DNA from: Flavobacterium supellecticarium
GTDB lineage: Bacteria > Bacteroidota > Bacteroidia > Flavobacteriales > Flavobacteriaceae
DNA: 64,000 nucleotides
Reading direction: 5' to 3'
Assembly: GCF_004801375.1 (NCBI RefSeq)
Contig: NZ_SSNZ01000009.1
Coordinates: 92,182 to 156,181 of the forward strand
The notes beneath the pieces are model-generated. The model ran no database searches and had not been told where the DNA came from. It saw only the letters and a program-made list of their open reading frames with translations. Made by a program: the position numbers and the translations under genes. Below, piece by piece: positions 26,593-37,011 of the stretch (the stretch's first letter is position 1; each line of letters begins with the position of its first letter).

Positions 26593-28440
26593 ATGTGTGG
26601 TATTGTAGGTTATGTGGGTCACAGAGAAGCTTATCCTGTGATTATAAAAGGCCTTAAAAGGCTGGAATATAGAGGGTATGACAGTGCAGGTGTGGTGTTG
26701 TGGGATGGTGAAGATTTAAAACTGTCGAAAACCAAAGGTAAGGTTACAGATTTAGAAGCGCGTGTAGCAGCAGAAATAACAACTACCGGTACAATCGGGA
26801 TGGGGCATACCCGTTGGGCAACTCATGGTGTGCCGAATGATGTAAACTCGCATCCGCATGTTTCTAATTCAGGGGATCTTGTGATTATTCACAATGGAAT
26901 CATTGAGAATTATGAGCCGCTTAAAAAAGAATTAATTAATAGAGGATATGTTTTTAAATCGGATACCGATACGGAAGTGTTGGTGAATCTGATTGAAGAT
27001 GTGCAAAAACAGGAAAACCTGAAATTGGGGAAGGCGGTTCAAAAAGCGCTTAACCAGGTAGTGGGAGCTTATGCTATTGCTGTTTTTGATAAGAAAAAAC
27101 CAAATGAAATTGTGGTGGCCCGTTTGGGTAGCCCGTTGGCAGTTGGTATTGGGGAAGATGAATATTTTATCGCTTCCGATGCTTCTCCTTTTATTGAATA
27201 TACCAGTAATGCGATTTACCTGGAAGATGAGGAAATGGCTATTATTCGTCTGGATAAACCGATGAAGGTTCGTAAAATTAAAGACGATTCATTAGTGGAT
27301 CCGTATATTCAGGAGTTGCAAATGAATCTGGAGCAGATTGAAAAAGGTGGTTATGATCACTTTATGTTGAAGGAGATTTATGAGCAGCCTAGCGTAATTA
27401 AAGATACCTACAGAGGACGTCTTTTGGCAAATAAAGGGATTATCCAAATGGCAGGTGTTGAGGATAATATTGAAAAATTCCTGAATGCCAACAGGATTCT
27501 GATTGTAGCTTGTGGAACCTCATGGCATGCCGGTCTTGTAGCGGAATATGTATTGGAAGAGTTTGCGCGAATTCCGGTAGAAGTAGAATATGCTTCGGAA
27601 TTCCGTTATCGCAATCCGATTATCTATCCGAACGATGTGGTAATTGCTATCTCGCAATCCGGTGAAACGGCCGATACTTTGGCGGCAATCAAACTGGCCA
27701 AAGAAAAAGGCGCTTTTGTTTTTGGAGTGTGTAATGTGGTGGGGTCCTCTATTTCTCGTGAAACACATGCCGGAGCTTATACGCATGCCGGACCGGAAAT
27801 CGGAGTGGCTTCTACAAAAGCTTTTACAACGCAGATTACTATTCTGACACTAATTGCATTGCGTTTGGCAAAAGCAAAAGGAACGATGAATAATTCTGAT
27901 TACCAACGCTATTTGTTGGAGTTGGAGTTGATCCCGGAAAAAGTGGAAGAAGCCTTGACAACAAATGATATGGCAAAAACAATTGCCGAAATCTATAAAG
28001 ACGCACCAAACTGTTTGTACCTGGGAAGAGGATATAATTTCCCGGTAGCCCTGGAAGGTGCGTTAAAGTTAAAGGAGATATCGTATATTCACGCAGAAGG
28101 ATATCCGGCTGCCGAAATGAAACACGGGCCTATCGCGCTTATCGATGAGCAGATGCCGGTGGTGGTTATTGCACCAAAACAAAATCATTATGATAAAGTG
28201 GTGAGTAATATCCAGGAAATCAAAGCGCGTAGCGGGAAAATCATCGCTGTGGTAACGAAAGGAGATACACAGGTTAAGGAATTAGCTGATCATGTTATCG
28301 AAGTTCCGGATACCGCTGAGGCATTAACGCCACTATTGGCTACCATTCCGTTGCAGTTGTTGTCGTATCATATTGCAGTATTGCGCAATTGTAATGTCGA
28401 CCAGCCAAGGAACCTGGCAAAATCAGTTACGGTAGAGTAA
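26593..28440 (+). CDS. glmS: Glutamine-fructose-6-phosphate aminotransferase (isomerising)
   Basis: GlmS makes glucosamine-6-phosphate from fructose-6-phosphate and glutamine, the entry to UDP-GlcNAc for peptidoglycan and lipid A. The 615-residue length is normal. Cys2 after the start Met is the glutaminase nucleophile (MCGIVGYVGHREA). RWATHG and HNGIIENY belong to the glutaminase domain. Two SIS domains follow with CGTSWHA, SQSGETADTLAA, LGRGYNFPVALEGALKLKE and the terminal NLAKSVTVE. No ribozyme-like leader is visible; only 3 bases separate it from the upstream gene. A terminator follows. Confidence 0.97.
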   Translation: MCGIVGYVGHREAYPVIIKGLKRLEYRGYDSAGVVLWDGEDLKLSKTKGKVTDLEARVAAEITTTGTIGMGHTRWATHGVPNDVNSHPHVSNSGDLVIIHNGIIENYEPLKKELINRGYVFKSDTDTEVLVNLIEDVQKQENLKLGKAVQKALNQVVGAYAIAVFDKKKPNEIVVARLGSPLAVGIGEDEYFIASDASPFIEYTSNAIYLEDEEMAIIRLDKPMKVRKIKDDSLVDPYIQELQMNLEQIEKGGYDHFMLKEIYEQPSVIKDTYRGRLLANKGIIQMAGVEDNIEKFLNANRILIVACGTSWHAGLVAEYVLEEFARIPVEVEYASEFRYRNPIIYPNDVVIAISQSGETADTLAAIKLAKEKGAFVFGVCNVVGSSISRETHAGAYTHAGPEIGVASTKAFTTQITILTLIALRLAKAKGTMNNSDYQRYLLELELIPEKVEEALTTNDMAKTIAEIYKDAPNCLYLGRGYNFPVALEGALKLKEISYIHAEGYPAAEMKHGPIALIDEQMPVVVIAPKQNHYDKVVSNIQEIKARSGKIIAVVTKGDTQVKELADHVIEVPDTAEALTPLLATIPLQLLSYHIAVLRNCNVDQPRNLAKSVTVE

Positions 28441-28446
28441 ATTATT

Positions 28447-28480
28447 AAAGCGGATTTTTCGGAATTCGCTTTTTTATTAT
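28447..28480 (+). terminator. Terminator of glmS
   Basis: A 10-bp stem (28447-28456 with 28463-28472, one G-T pair) and 6-base loop TTTCGG are followed by a T-rich tract. Confidence 0.75.
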
Positions 28481-28497
28481 AAAAATTCAAAAATTAA

Positions 28498-28530
28498 ATT
28501 GCGTAATTAGCATATAAAAAACTATCTTTG
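28498..28530 (+). promoter_or_regulatory. Promoter of atpD-atpC
   Basis: ATTG at 28498-28501, then after 21 bases TATCTTTG at 28523-28530. The leader of about 55 bases holds the perfect dyad GAAAAAA-GAGG-TTTTTTC. Confidence 0.6.
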
Positions 28531-28588
28531 CGCTCTGAAAAAAGAGGTTTTTTCAAGAAACGTAAATAGCTGTTTAATAAATACATAA

Positions 28589-30103
<1,515 letters not shown>

Positions 30104-30151
30104 TTCGTTCAATTGAAAAGCTCAATTGCGTAATATCAATTAATAGAAAAT

Positions 30152-30433
30152 ATGATTGTAGAAATAGTTTCACCGGAAGCCACTTTATTCAAAGGAGAAG
30201 TTACTTCGGTAGCCGTTCCGGGTGTTAATGGTGAGTTTCAGATGTTGAATAACCACGCGCCAATCGTTTCTTTATTAGGTCAAGGAAATGTGAAAATCGT
30301 TGGCCCGGGAGTGAAGATCGCAAAAGAATTTGCATCCAAATTCAACAAAGTTAACGAGCAAACCTACTGGTTGCCGATTAATTCCGGAACAGTAGAAATG
30401 AATGACAATAAAATTATTGTTTTAGCTGACTAA
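30152..30433 (+). CDS. atpC: F1F0 ATP synthase subunit epsilon, short form
   Basis: The 93-residue protein covers the N-terminal beta-sandwich of epsilon (MIVEIVSPEATLFKGEV, SVAVPGVNGEFQMLNNHAPIVSLL). The C-terminal helical hairpin, which gives inhibition in proteobacterial epsilon (~135 residues), is missing. Short forms occur in this phylum. It couples the rotor to F1. It follows atpD by 48 bases and ends at a strong terminator. Confidence 0.93.
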   Translation: MIVEIVSPEATLFKGEVTSVAVPGVNGEFQMLNNHAPIVSLLGQGNVKIVGPGVKIAKEFASKFNKVNEQTYWLPINSGTVEMNDNKIIVLAD

Positions 30434-30452
30434 TACAATGATAGCCCATAAA

Positions 30453-30490
30453 GAAAAGCCCTCGCATTAGCGGGGGCTTTTCTGTTTTTG
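30453..30490 (+). terminator. Terminator of atpD-atpC
   Basis: A 12-bp stem (30453-30464 with 30471-30482, one T-G pair) is followed by CTGTTTTTG. Confidence 0.85.
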
Positions 30491-30548
30491 TCTCGTCCTG
30501 AAAAAAGTTGACCGATAATAAGTCTGCCTGTTTGGTATTAGTCATTAT

Positions 30549-30587
30549 ATTACACCTGTCAGGTCTCCAAAACCTGACAGGTGTAAT
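30549..30587. repeat. Perfect 16-bp palindrome, terminator-like
   Basis: ATTACACCTGTCAGGT (30549-30564) pairs perfectly with 30572-30587 around the loop CTCCAAA. It lies 5 bases beyond the stop of the metalloprotease gene and probably terminates it. Its long perfect arms resemble dispersed hairpins of flavobacterial intergenic regions. A related but less symmetrical element is at 37012-37047. Confidence 0.75.
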
Positions 30588-30591
30588 TGTA

Positions 30592-33500
30592 TTATCGGAT
30601 TACAATTTTCTGTGTTTCCTGACGATCACCATTTTTAACGGTTACGAGATAAATACCCGATTGCGTATTTTCTAACTGAATTGATTCGTTAAAAATAGTT
30701 GTCGTTTGGAAATTGCGATTGTAAATACGACGTCCGCTAATATCGAAAACCGTGATTTCGGTTGTATTCGAAGCGTCCGGTGTGAACTGAACATGGAACG
30801 AACCGTTGTTCGGGTTCGGATAGATCATAAAATTGTTAAGTTTGGTTTCGGTTAGTTCCAAAGCGGCGCTAACGGTACAGATATTCAAACTCCAGCTATT
30901 TAAAACACCACCATCCTGATTGTAGGCATCCGAAATTCGTAACGTCCAGTTTCCAGTTGAATTCTGACCATTAAAAGCCGATAAAGACTGAGTTGGTAGA
31001 ACCGTTCCGGAAATACCCGGATTCGTACCGCAAACTACAGGATTACCACTGTCGGAGAACGTAGCAACGATATTTTGGATGTCGTCACTGGTACATGGTT
31101 GTGCGAATAATTGTACCTGTGTTCCGGTTGGACTGATTAAAATGGCGGTAATATCGTTAATCCATGTATGGGTGACATTCATAGTGATGGCTACGCTTGA
31201 AATAACGCCTCCTGATGGAATATTTAACGTTGAGTTGATCGTTGGTGTTCCGGATGCGGAGATCGTGATAGGAACGTTGGCAGAAGCACTGGAAGCACAA
31301 CTAATCTGTCCGGTTGTAAATTTAAAAGGATTGCTGTAGGTTCCAATACAAGCGGCATTCTTAGGTTGTACGCGCCAGAAGTAGTTGGTCGCCTGTGATA
31401 ATCCGGAAACCGTATAACTGTTTGTCGCTGATGAACCGGAGCTGATAATATTCGTAAAAGCGTTATCGGTGGCTACCTGTACATCATAAGCGTTGGCATT
31501 GCTGTTTGCTGTCCAGCTTAAGGTTACGCTTGTGTTTTGACCTACGGCAAGATCAGCCGGTGTGGTTAACGACATGGTTCCGAAGTTGGAGTTTAGTAAA
31601 TCCAGGTAGTAATTCGCGTTTTTGGTCGTCGAACCGGAAGTTGCTGTAACGTTTAAGGTGTATAAACCAGGTGTAGCGGCATTGGTGTTGCTCACGGTCA
31701 TGGTAACCGTACCGTTTGTGCTGATACTTGTTGGAGAAAAAGTAACAGTCGTTCCGGCCGGATTTCCGGTAGCGCTAAAAGTCGTGGTTCCGGAAAAACC
31801 GTTGTGTACTTTATAATCAATGGTGTAAGCGATGCTTGATCCGGTGCAGATTGATTTATTCTGTTCGCCGGCTACGCCGTTAAAGGCCGAAGCAAAAGTT
31901 GCCGCCGGTGCAGAAATGGTGAAATTAGCATTGGAAACATCGTAAAAGATGTTGTCGTAACCGCGTACCATAATTCGGTTTTGAGCTCCCGGTGTATTCG
32001 GAATGGTTACCACTTCCGAACCGTCATTCGGAACTTTGCTGGCTAGTAAAGTGTCAAATGAAGTACCACCATTAGTCGACAGGTAGATGTCTACATATGG
32101 GGTGTTAACGCCATTGGCGGTTGTTCCGGCTACATCCCAGGTTACATTCTGATTGGTGCCGGCTTGCCAGGTTACATTGGTATTCGGAACCGATACCAGG
32201 AATGGGCCGGCTGTTCCGCTAACAGTTACTTTCATCAGATCGGAAGCCGTTTGTCCGCCTCCGGCTTTATTGTCTCTTGTGGTTAACGAAAAGTTTAAGG
32301 TTCGGGCAACCGATGGGCATACTTCCCAGGTGTTGGCTGTGTTACCCGCTAAAACTGTTGCCAGCGCAGGCATATAACGGGTTGGTGATGTGGTGCCGCG
32401 AATGGTACGGAACATCGGACCGTTTACACGTGTGGCTGTTGGTGCTGCGGCCGAGTTTGGATTTTGCGGATCGTTCTGTTCCCACGTGTAGGTTAGGGCA
32501 TCACCATCCGGATCGGTTCCGCTTCCAGTTAAAATAAAAGCAGTCGATTTCGGAATTACATAATCCTTACCGGCATCGGCTGTTGGTGGATTATTGGTGA
32601 TAGGGGTAATCTGGGCGCAACTGGAGCTTATTCCGGTTTTTACATTGGCCAGAATATCTCGGATGTTAACATACGTAAAATAATCGTCACTATTGTTCTG
32701 TACATTGGTTGGACAGATTCCGGCATAAGCCATGATAGACGATCCCGAACCCGGTTCTACTTCGGTTAAGCCACTTCCGGAACGACAGTTCGAGCTACTT
32801 TGCGTATGGTAACCGCCAAACTGATGTCCCATTTCGTGTGCTACATAATCGATGTCGAAAGCATCACCGGTAGGATTAGATCTTCCGGTCATCCCCGTAC
32901 CTTTGTGGAAACCGCCATTCGGATTACTGTTAGTACTACAGACACATCCGATGCAGCCAGCATTTCCACCTCCTGAAGTGTTAAAGTTATGTCCGATGTC
33001 GTAGTTTGCAAAACCAATTGCGGCATCAATGGTGATACCAGTACGAACGTTGTATTCGCCACTCCATGGGTCGGCTGTGGTACTTCCAAAATAAATCAAC
33101 AGGTCGTTATTCGCAACAAATACCATCGTAATCGAAAGGTCTCTTTCGTAAACACCGTTCACACGGGTTATGGTAACAGCCATTTGCGCCTGAATGTTGG
33201 CTCGTTTCTGAGTATCGGTTCCGGTTCCGGCAAAAATATTACCATATTCGGCAGTACACGATTGTGCCAGTCGATAGGTTCGTAACTTTTTGTCGTCGGT
33301 ATTCAAAGCGGTTTCTGAGCTTCCAATGCGACCTTCTGCTAATGACGGTAATTTGATGCCATCATCTGTCAGACAGGAAAAGTCCGAAAAAGCCCGGTGC
33401 AACGAAGCTTTGTTATAAACGATATAGTTTTGACGGTCTTCGGTATACGGATCAATAAAAACCGTGCTTTCCTCACTCGATAACGTCATACTGTGTAAGC

Positions 33501-33900
33501 CCAGTTGGGTAACCGAAAAACGGGCTACAGCTGTCGGATCTTCCACGCCTTGTGCGGCATACGATTTGATCATTGGATATTTGGCTGCTAAAGCCGGTTC
33601 CATTATCGGGGTTTCCATGACCCGGAAGTGTTCCAGTTGCCCTTGTGCATTGGGAAGTTCGATGATCAGATTGGATTTGCCCTCAAACTGACCGCGTATC
33701 GGAGCGTTGGATAAGCTGTTTTTTAAAGCGCTCAGATCAAGTGTGAATAGGTTGTAATTCCTGGGAAAGGAACTTCGGGTTACTTTTTTCTGCGTCGTGA
33801 TGCTGCTTTCGTCAATCGGTTTCCAAAGTCTTTGCGTTTGGGCAAAACCTGTGGAGAATGAAAAAAGTAGCAAAAACGCCAGTTGTAATTGTTTTTTCAT
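30592..33900 (-). CDS. Secreted reprolysin-type metalloprotease with P-domain and T9SS sorting domain
   Basis: The 1102-residue protein has a signal peptide (QLAFLLLFSFSTGFAQ), a propeptide, and a zinc protease domain with H355-EMGHQFGGYH (HExxHxxGxxH) of the metzincin M12 group. An early CSCTAEYG-like segment (LAQSCTAEYGNIF) opens the catalytic domain. Ig/FnIII-like domains follow (residues ~560-870, including ADLAVGQNTSVTLSWTANSN). A proprotein-convertase P/HomoB domain lies at about 895-1020 (VTHTWINDITAILISPTGT, STGNWTLRISDAY). A type A T9SS sorting domain closes the protein (MIYPNPNNGSFHVQF, SGIYLVTVKNG). It should be an extracellular endopeptidase; the substrate is unknown. Confidence 0.92.
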   Translation of the reverse strand: MKKQLQLAFLLLFSFSTGFAQTQRLWKPIDESSITTQKKVTRSSFPRNYNLFTLDLSALKNSLSNAPIRGQFEGKSNLIIELPNAQGQLEHFRVMETPIMEPALAAKYPMIKSYAAQGVEDPTAVARFSVTQLGLHSMTLSSEESTVFIDPYTEDRQNYIVYNKASLHRAFSDFSCLTDDGIKLPSLAEGRIGSSETALNTDDKKLRTYRLAQSCTAEYGNIFAGTGTDTQKRANIQAQMAVTITRVNGVYERDLSITMVFVANNDLLIYFGSTTADPWSGEYNVRTGITIDAAIGFANYDIGHNFNTSGGGNAGCIGCVCSTNSNPNGGFHKGTGMTGRSNPTGDAFDIDYVAHEMGHQFGGYHTQSSSNCRSGSGLTEVEPGSGSSIMAYAGICPTNVQNNSDDYFTYVNIRDILANVKTGISSSCAQITPITNNPPTADAGKDYVIPKSTAFILTGSGTDPDGDALTYTWEQNDPQNPNSAAAPTATRVNGPMFRTIRGTTSPTRYMPALATVLAGNTANTWEVCPSVARTLNFSLTTRDNKAGGGQTASDLMKVTVSGTAGPFLVSVPNTNVTWQAGTNQNVTWDVAGTTANGVNTPYVDIYLSTNGGTSFDTLLASKVPNDGSEVVTIPNTPGAQNRIMVRGYDNIFYDVSNANFTISAPAATFASAFNGVAGEQNKSICTGSSIAYTIDYKVHNGFSGTTTFSATGNPAGTTVTFSPTSISTNGTVTMTVSNTNAATPGLYTLNVTATSGSTTKNANYYLDLLNSNFGTMSLTTPADLAVGQNTSVTLSWTANSNANAYDVQVATDNAFTNIISSGSSATNSYTVSGLSQATNYFWRVQPKNAACIGTYSNPFKFTTGQISCASSASANVPITISASGTPTINSTLNIPSGGVISSVAITMNVTHTWINDITAILISPTGTQVQLFAQPCTSDDIQNIVATFSDSGNPVVCGTNPGISGTVLPTQSLSAFNGQNSTGNWTLRISDAYNQDGGVLNSWSLNICTVSAALELTETKLNNFMIYPNPNNGSFHVQFTPDASNTTEITVFDISGRRIYNRNFQTTTIFNESIQLENTQSGIYLVTVKNGDRQETQKIVIR

Positions 33901-34016
33901 TTTTGTTTGGGTTAAGTGTTAAATAGTTGCTAAAAATAATAAAATTTATTGTGTTTTTTGTTTTTAATTTTAAGTCATTAGTTCTTTTTGTGTTGGGTTT
34001 CATGTGGTTGTGATAG

Positions 34017-34046
34017 ATTGAGTACGGAAAAAGATACTTACTTTTG
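34017..34046 (+). promoter_or_regulatory. Promoter of bioF
   Basis: ATTG (34017-34020), 18 bases, then TACTTTTG (34039-34046). The -7 box ends 5 bases before the ATG, so the transcript is likely leaderless or nearly so. Confidence 0.55.
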
Positions 34047-34051
34047 CCAGT

Positions 34052-35194
34052 ATGAAACGCTTTCCAGTATCACTATCGACTAAATTACAATCCCGGACAG
34101 AAGCCAATGCTTTACGGCAATTACCCGAACAGAAAAATGGCGTCGATTTTTCGTCGAACGACTATTTGGGTTTTGCCCGATCCGAATTGCTTTTTCAAAA
34201 AGCAGCGGCTATGTTGTCGCAGCAGCATAATTCGCATAATGGTGCAACCGGTTCGCGATTGCTATCAGGAAATCATGCCTTTTATACAGAAGCTGAAACC
34301 AAAATTGCAGCTTATCACCAATCGGAAAGTGCTTTGATTTTTAATTCGGGTTACGATGCCAATCTGGGTTTTTTTAGTAGTGTGCCGCAACGGAACGATG
34401 TGGTACTGTTTGATGAATTGAGCCACGCTTCCATCCGCGACGGTATCCGACTGTCGAATGCGCGGTCGTATAAATTCCTGCATAACGACTTAGAGGATCT
34501 GGAACGGCAAATCAAGCGATTTCAAAACGATCAGGGATCCGTTTATATCGTGACGGAAACGGTTTTTTCGATGGATGGCGATTCGCCCGATCTGGAGCAA
34601 ATGGCGACACTTTCCGAGCGTTATGGTTGTTTTTTTGTGGTCGATGAGGCACATGCTTTAGGGGTATTTGGCGAAAAAGGAGAAGGATTGATTGATGCGT
34701 TAGGACTCCGTGAAGCTGTTTTTGCCCGGATTATGACCTATGGAAAAGGATTGGGTTGTCACGGAGCTGCGGTATTAGGCAGTGTAAGGCTCAAGGAGTA
34801 TCTGGTCAATTTTGCGCGGAGTTTTATTTATACGACAGGTTTGCCGCCACATGCGATTGCAACGATCCACGCAGGATATTTGGCTTTGGAAACAGAAGCT
34901 GCAGAGCGGGTTCGGTTGAAAGAAAATATCGTTCATTTTAACCGGGAGAAGAACTTGCTGGGATTAAAGCCATTGTTTATCCGAAGTAAATCGGCTATAC
35001 AATCGGCCGTAATTCCGGGAAATGAAAAAGTAAAGAATATTGCCCGCCAATTGGAACAATCCGGATTTGATGTACGGCCCATTATGGCACCAACGGTACC
35101 GGAAGGACAGGAACGATTGCGTTTTTGTTTGCATAGTTATAATACATCCGAAGAAATATCGAAAGTGTTGCATCTTTTAAATCGCTTGTTATAG
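34052..35194 (+). CDS. bioF: 8-amino-7-oxononanoate synthase (BioF type)
   Basis: This PLP enzyme condenses a pimeloyl thioester with alanine, the first committed step in biotin ring assembly. The 380-residue sequence has the alpha-oxoamine synthase hallmarks FSSNDYLGFA, GATGSRLLSGN, FDELSHASIRDG, VVDEAHALGVFG and the PLP lysine K232 in TYGKGLGCHGA. The presence of bioD, bioA and bioB nearby supports BioF over KBL or HemA homologues. An accessory insert separates it from bioD. Confidence 0.93.
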   Translation: MKRFPVSLSTKLQSRTEANALRQLPEQKNGVDFSSNDYLGFARSELLFQKAAAMLSQQHNSHNGATGSRLLSGNHAFYTEAETKIAAYHQSESALIFNSGYDANLGFFSSVPQRNDVVLFDELSHASIRDGIRLSNARSYKFLHNDLEDLERQIKRFQNDQGSVYIVTETVFSMDGDSPDLEQMATLSERYGCFFVVDEAHALGVFGEKGEGLIDALGLREAVFARIMTYGKGLGCHGAAVLGSVRLKEYLVNFARSFIYTTGLPPHAIATIHAGYLALETEAAERVRLKENIVHFNREKNLLGLKPLFIRSKSAIQSAVIPGNEKVKNIARQLEQSGFDVRPIMAPTVPEGQERLRFCLHSYNTSEEISKVLHLLNRLL

Positions 35195-35310
35195 AGTGAT
35201 TGATTTTAAGTCGTGTTTTGCTGGTGTTAGGTTTAACTCTTTGTAAATGTAATTGTTGAGGCGGTTAATAGTTGTAGAATATTACTGTCTTTAAGAAAAT
35301 CTTGAATTAA

Positions 35311-36180
35311 ATGGGGAATATAGCTACGACTACAGATGAGCAAATTGCAAAGCTTGAAGAAAGAGGGATGGTTTTAGATTTGCCTACTGAAAAGATAAAA
35401 GAAATTTTGTTGGATATTGGTTACTATAGGCTGGGTTTTTATTGGAATCCTTTTGAAATTGATGATCAGCATAATTTTAAAGAAGGAACACGATTTTCGA
35501 CTATTTTAGAGTTGTACTATATGGATGTTGATTTAAGACATTTGTTGATAAAATATATTAATAGAATTGAATTAAGTTTTCGGACAAAAATAATTTATTA
35601 TGTGTCGAATATCAACAAAACCAGCCCTACTTGGTTCGTAGATCCAAAAGTGATTGATACTACTTTTATTAAGAACTTTGATTTGTATTATAATGATGAG
35701 TTTAAAAAGAATAATGTTATTGCCAAACATCATAAAAGATATATAAATGACAAATATGCTCCGGCATGGAAAACATTAGAATACTTTACATTCGGAACAA
35801 ATTTAAAGATTTATAAATCGTTACTGGATTTTAAAACAAAAGAGCGGATTTCCAAAATTTTTAATGTCAATGATATTAAAAAATTTACACAAATTATGGA
35901 AGTTGTAGTTTTTGTGAGAAACTATTGCGCACATAGCGGAGTTGTTTTTGATTTAAGAAACACATATGGGATACCAAAACTTCCGTTTTATAGTTTTAAT
36001 AATAATGATCGGCATTGCCTGGATTCGTGCATAAAAGTGATTGCTTTTATACTAGGACAAGTGTCGTCTAATAGGGCTGGTGAATTAAGAACAAGTTTGA
36101 ATGAACTTTTTAAAGAATATTCCGAAAAAGATGAGGCGATAAAGGAAATCATTTTAAATAAAATAAATTATTCCCTGTAA
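35311..36180 (+). CDS. AbiD/AbiF (Abi_2) family protein with HEPN-type motif
   Basis: The 289-residue protein matches the Abi_2 family of phage abortive-infection proteins. The early hallmark IGYYRLGFYWNPFEI and the segment LRHLLIKYINRIELSFRTKI are typical. R203-NYCA-H208 fits the R-x4-6-H catalytic motif of HEPN ribonucleases, so it is probably an RNase toxin that halts growth on phage infection. The DNA is much richer in A+T than bioF and bioD on either side, which suggests recent acquisition. A perfect terminator hairpin follows and then a predicted small RNA. No conventional protein antitoxin is adjacent. Confidence 0.88.
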   Translation: MGNIATTTDEQIAKLEERGMVLDLPTEKIKEILLDIGYYRLGFYWNPFEIDDQHNFKEGTRFSTILELYYMDVDLRHLLIKYINRIELSFRTKIIYYVSNINKTSPTWFVDPKVIDTTFIKNFDLYYNDEFKKNNVIAKHHKRYINDKYAPAWKTLEYFTFGTNLKIYKSLLDFKTKERISKIFNVNDIKKFTQIMEVVVFVRNYCAHSGVVFDLRNTYGIPKLPFYSFNNNDRHCLDSCIKVIAFILGQVSSNRAGELRTSLNELFKEYSEKDEAIKEIILNKINYSL

Positions 36181-36186
36181 AGATTG

Positions 36187-36218
36187 TTTTTTGAAAGGAA
36201 TTTGTTTCTTTCAAAAAA
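36187..36218. terminator. Terminator of the Abi gene
   Basis: A perfect 11-bp inverted repeat pairs 36187-36197 with 36208-36218 around a 10-base loop. The right arm is A-rich. It overlaps the -33 region of the small-RNA promoter. Confidence 0.6.
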
Positions 36219-36235
36219 AGAATGTTGTATCTTTG
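36205..36235 (+). promoter_or_regulatory. Promoter of the predicted small RNA
   Basis: TTTC at 36205-36208, exactly 19 bases, then TATCTTTG at 36228-36235, a near-ideal match to the phylum's consensus with no start codon and coding frame close downstream. Predicted start near 36241. Confidence 0.65.
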
Positions 36236-36240
36236 CATAA

Positions 36241-36328
36241 CAAAAGTGTCCCGTTATTCAGAAATGCTTTAACGCTGCACTATAAAAAAAGAAATTATAA
36301 CCTCAGACTTGCTCTGAGGTTTTTTTAT
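36241..36328 (+). ncRNA. Predicted small noncoding RNA next to the Abi_2 gene
   Basis: From the predicted start to the T tract is about 88 nt with no plausible ORF. It can fold into a first hairpin: AGTG (36245-36248) with CACT (36278-36281), an internal loop, then CGTTA (36252-36256) with TAACG (36270-36274) and a 13-base apical loop. An A-rich linker leads to an 8-bp terminator hairpin (36300-36307 with 36313-36320) and T7. This is a complete promoter-RNA-terminator unit. It could be an RNA partner of the Abi_2 protein, an unrelated sRNA, or an attenuated leader of bioD. Its sequence does not match an RNA family that I recognise. Confidence 0.5.
36300..36328 (+). terminator. Strong intrinsic terminator before bioD
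   Basis: A perfect 8-bp stem ACCTCAGA/TCTGAGGT with loop CTTGC is followed directly by seven T residues. Confidence 0.85.
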
Positions 36329-36386
36329 TTTAGATGTCAAATAAAGCCATTAGATATTTAGAAGTATCTGAACGATTAATAAAAAT

Positions 36387-37004
36387 ATGAAACTATTTGT
36401 AACAGGTATCGGGACCGATGTCGGAAAAACCGTAGCCGCAACGATTATAACCGAGGCTTTGGAAGCCGATTACTGGAAACCGGTTCAGGCGGGTGATCTG
36501 GATTATTCTGATAGTCATAAAATAAAAGAGAAGTTATCGAATACCAAAACCCGGATTTTCGATAATGCGTATGCTTTAAATACACCGGCCAGTCCACATG
36601 TGGCGGCAAAAATCGACGGCGTGGTGATCGACCTGAAAAAAATTAAAGAACCGAAAACGAAAAATCATCTGGTTATCGAAGGTGCCGGTGGTGTATTGGT
36701 GCCGTTAAACGATTCAGATTCGATTATCGATTTGATTCAGCCGGATTATAAGGTGATTGTCGTGTCACGTCATTATCTGGGAAGTATCAATCATACGCTA
36801 TTGACGATCGAGGTTTTAAAAGCAAGAGGGGTGGCGGTTGCCGGAATTGTTTTTAGCGGAAAAGAAAACCCGGATTCGGAATCCATCATTTTGAATCGTA
36901 CCGGAGTTCGTTTTTTAGGGCGAATCGATGAAGAACCGTATTTCGATAAAAACGTGATTAAAGAATATGCCGACTTGTTTGCAGAAACATTATTGGAATT
37001 ATAA
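36387..37004 (+). CDS. bioD: Dethiobiotin synthetase
   Basis: BioD closes the ureido ring of dethiobiotin from diaminopelargonate, CO2 and ATP. The 205-residue protein has the P-loop FVTGIGTDVGKTVAA, the catalytic Lys in YWKPVQAGD, and VIEGAGGVLVPLN. It is separated from bioF by the Abi/small-RNA insert and has a strong terminator upstream, so it probably needs its own promoter or read-through. A double hairpin follows. Confidence 0.95.
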   Translation: MKLFVTGIGTDVGKTVAATIITEALEADYWKPVQAGDLDYSDSHKIKEKLSNTKTRIFDNAYALNTPASPHVAAKIDGVVIDLKKIKEPKTKNHLVIEGAGGVLVPLNDSDSIIDLIQPDYKVIVVSRHYLGSINHTLLTIEVLKARGVAVAGIVFSGKENPDSESIILNRTGVRFLGRIDEEPYFDKNVIKEYADLFAETLLEL

Positions 37005-37011
37005 AAAAAAA

